From positions 1 to 7,232 of the forward strand of contig JAEWWO010000003.1 in assembly GCA_023396345.1 (NCBI GenBank): 7,232 nt of DNA, given 5' to 3'. Source of the stretch: Bacteroidota bacterium. Its GTDB lineage: Bacteria > Bacteroidota > Bacteroidia > Chitinophagales > Chitinophagaceae. Within the stretch, counting starts at the first letter, position 1. Each line of letters opens with the position of its first letter. The position numbers and the translations under genes were made by a program. The notes below the pieces were generated by a model. The model was not told the origin of the DNA. It did no database searches and saw nothing but the letters and a program-made list of their open reading frames with translations. This document shows, piece after piece, positions 6,599 through 7,232 of the stretch.

Positions 6599-6605
6599 CA
6601 AAGCA

Positions 6606-6986
6606 ATGAAAAAATTACTTGTACTGATAATAGCAATGATTTACGGATTTTCCTCTATGGGAATGTCTGTGTCGCTGCATTATTGTTGTGGCAAGTTAAA
6701 AAACGTGGAATGGACTGCTGTTCAGGGACAAAAATGTGGAATGGACCACAAAATGGGAACAGAAAAATGCTGCGACAGCAAATACTTTGAACACAAAGGA
6801 AACGAACCGCATGATTTTGCTAAGGTTACAATTGATCAGGCAAAATCTATGGCATACTTTCTTTATTCCTTTGCCTCTGTATTTTTTGCACCCGCTACTG
6901 AAACGGTAGAAACATACGTAGATGCCCGTCCACCGGACATCTTACAAACTCCTTTAAATATACTTTACTGCACTTATAGCATTTGA
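6606..6986 (+). CDS. HYC_CC_PP family protein, small Cys/His/Met-rich exported protein
   Basis: 126 residues. Residues 1-22 are a signal or membrane-anchor segment. All three motifs that name this Bacteroidota family are present: HYC at 25-27 (in HYCCGK), CC at 55-56 (in KCCDSK) and PP at 109-110 (in DARPPDIL). Between the first two is CGMDHKMG (44-51), a Met/His/Cys set typical of copper- or other soft-metal-binding proteins. A second hydrophobic stretch (about 82-95, YFLYSFASVFFAP) may span or touch a membrane. The family is commonly found beside heavy-metal genes, and the next gene here encodes an HMA-domain protein, which supports a role in metal handling outside the cytoplasm. The exact role is not established. 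The ATG at 6606 is supported by the signal peptide that follows and the promoter just before it. Confidence 0.88.
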   Translation: MKKLLVLIIAMIYGFSSMGMSVSLHYCCGKLKNVEWTAVQGQKCGMDHKMGTEKCCDSKYFEHKGNEPHDFAKVTIDQAKSMAYFLYSFASVFFAPATETVETYVDARPPDILQTPLNILYCTYSI

Positions 6987-7038
6987 TTTAAAAGATAATC
7001 ATCATTCATTTTTTTGAATTAATAATTATTCTTTTAAA
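6987..7038. repeat. Long imperfect inverted repeat between the two metal-related genes
   Basis: The left arm TTTAAAAGATAAT (6987-6999) pairs with the right arm ATTATTCTTTTAAA (7025-7038) with a single bulged base. Inside, ATTCA (7004-7008) pairs with TGAAT (7015-7019) around a T-rich loop. The structure starts on the base after the TGA of the upstream gene and ends 20 bp before the next ATG, so it fills most of the 72-bp gap. It is AT-rich and has no downstream T run, so it is not a textbook terminator; partial attenuation or mRNA processing is possible. Confidence 0.5.
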
Positions 7039-7058
7039 CATACAATCAAATTTTATTT

Positions 7059-7232
7059 ATGAATATTTTACGTCGTACAACATTGTTTGTACTCATGATT
7101 ATATCATTTGTGTATCATGCAGATGCACAAAACAACACATCAACTTTTGATGTAAGCGGAGCCTGTGGCATGTGTAAAACCAGAATTGAAAAGGCTGCTA
7201 AAATCAAAGGGGTGAAAAATGCGGAATGGGAT
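7059..7232 (+). CDS. Exported heavy-metal-associated (HMA) domain protein (3' end cut by window edge)
   Basis: 58 codons are visible from the ATG at 7059 to the window edge, with no stop. Residues 1-23 form a signal peptide (cleavage near ADA-Q), which puts the domain in the periplasm. From residue 30 the chain reads F-D-V-S-G-A-C-G-M-C-K, the first strand, metal loop and helix start of an HMA fold. The metal-binding cysteines are C36 and C39 (CxxC). The usual Met two residues before the first Cys is replaced by Gly (G34), with Met placed between the cysteines (M38). This CGMC form is common in exported HMA proteins of Bacteroidota. The helix RIEKAAKIKGVKNAEWD and the next strand begin before the edge. 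A copper or similar metal chaperone or sensor is likely. It follows the HYC_CC_PP gene by 72 bp on the same strand, and no clear promoter is seen in the gap, so read-through is likely. Confidence 0.85.
   Translation, partial: MNILRRTTLFVLMIISFVYHADAQNNTSTFDVSGACGMCKTRIEKAAKIKGVKNAEWD

Noticed and set aside
6596..6790. Plus-strand open frame overlapping the start of the HYC_CC_PP gene
   Set aside because: It is a different frame of the same region, lacks a signal peptide or family motifs, and the other frame carries the complete HYC, CC and PP motifs.
6496..7232. Mobile element boundary at the strand switch
   Set aside because: No transposase, integrase, terminal inverted repeat or tRNA is visible; the strand change is explained by divergent promoters.

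Overview
The window looks like chromosomal DNA of a member of the Bacteroidota, probably a Chitinophagaceae- or Sphingobacteriia-like environmental species. The reasons are the AT-rich sequence, several exact TAnnTTTG -7 promoter boxes (the Bacteroidota type), the absence of clear Shine-Dalgarno sites, signal peptides ending in xAQ, and families that are common in or restricted to this phylum (GH97, HYC_CC_PP, the short Crp/Fnr regulators). The assignment is from pattern recognition, not a database search.

Layout. Positions 1-6496 are all minus strand. Reading in the direction of transcription (right to left): a DUF1697 protein (6496-5969), a Crp/Fnr-type regulator 3 bp behind it (5965-5396), an NTF2/SnoaL-like exported protein with its own promoter (5324-4740), an exported GH97 alpha-glycosidase (4564-2582), a Fic-domain protein with a winged helix (2479-1373), and an exported calcineurin-like phosphoesterase fused to a PQQ-type beta-propeller (1285 to beyond the left edge). 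From 6606 the coding strand switches to plus: a small Cys/His/Met-rich HYC_CC_PP-family protein (6606-6986), then the start of an exported heavy-metal-associated (HMA) domain protein that runs off the right edge (7059-7232). The two plus-strand genes look like the beginning of a heavy-metal/copper handling cluster.

How the parts may work together. The DUF1697-Crp pair is probably one transcript. A 22-bp dyad just beyond the Crp/Fnr stop codon is centred about 40 bp upstream of the predicted start of the NTF2-like transcript. That is where a class II Crp-family activator would bind, so the regulator may control its neighbour. The Fic gene has two exact tandem 33-bp units upstream, each a palindrome with TTTGCGG/CCGCAAA arms, which are good candidates for an operator bound by its own winged-helix domain. 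The GH97 enzyme carries the residues of the retaining (alpha-galactosidase-like) branch and has no SusC/SusD genes beside it.

I see no RNA genes, CRISPR arrays, insertion sequences or phage genes. Nothing here is clearly a new multi-gene system. The most distinctive signals are the Fic-gene tandem palindrome, the Crp-type dyad, the back-to-back promoters at 6565-6598 and the long hairpin between the two metal-related genes.
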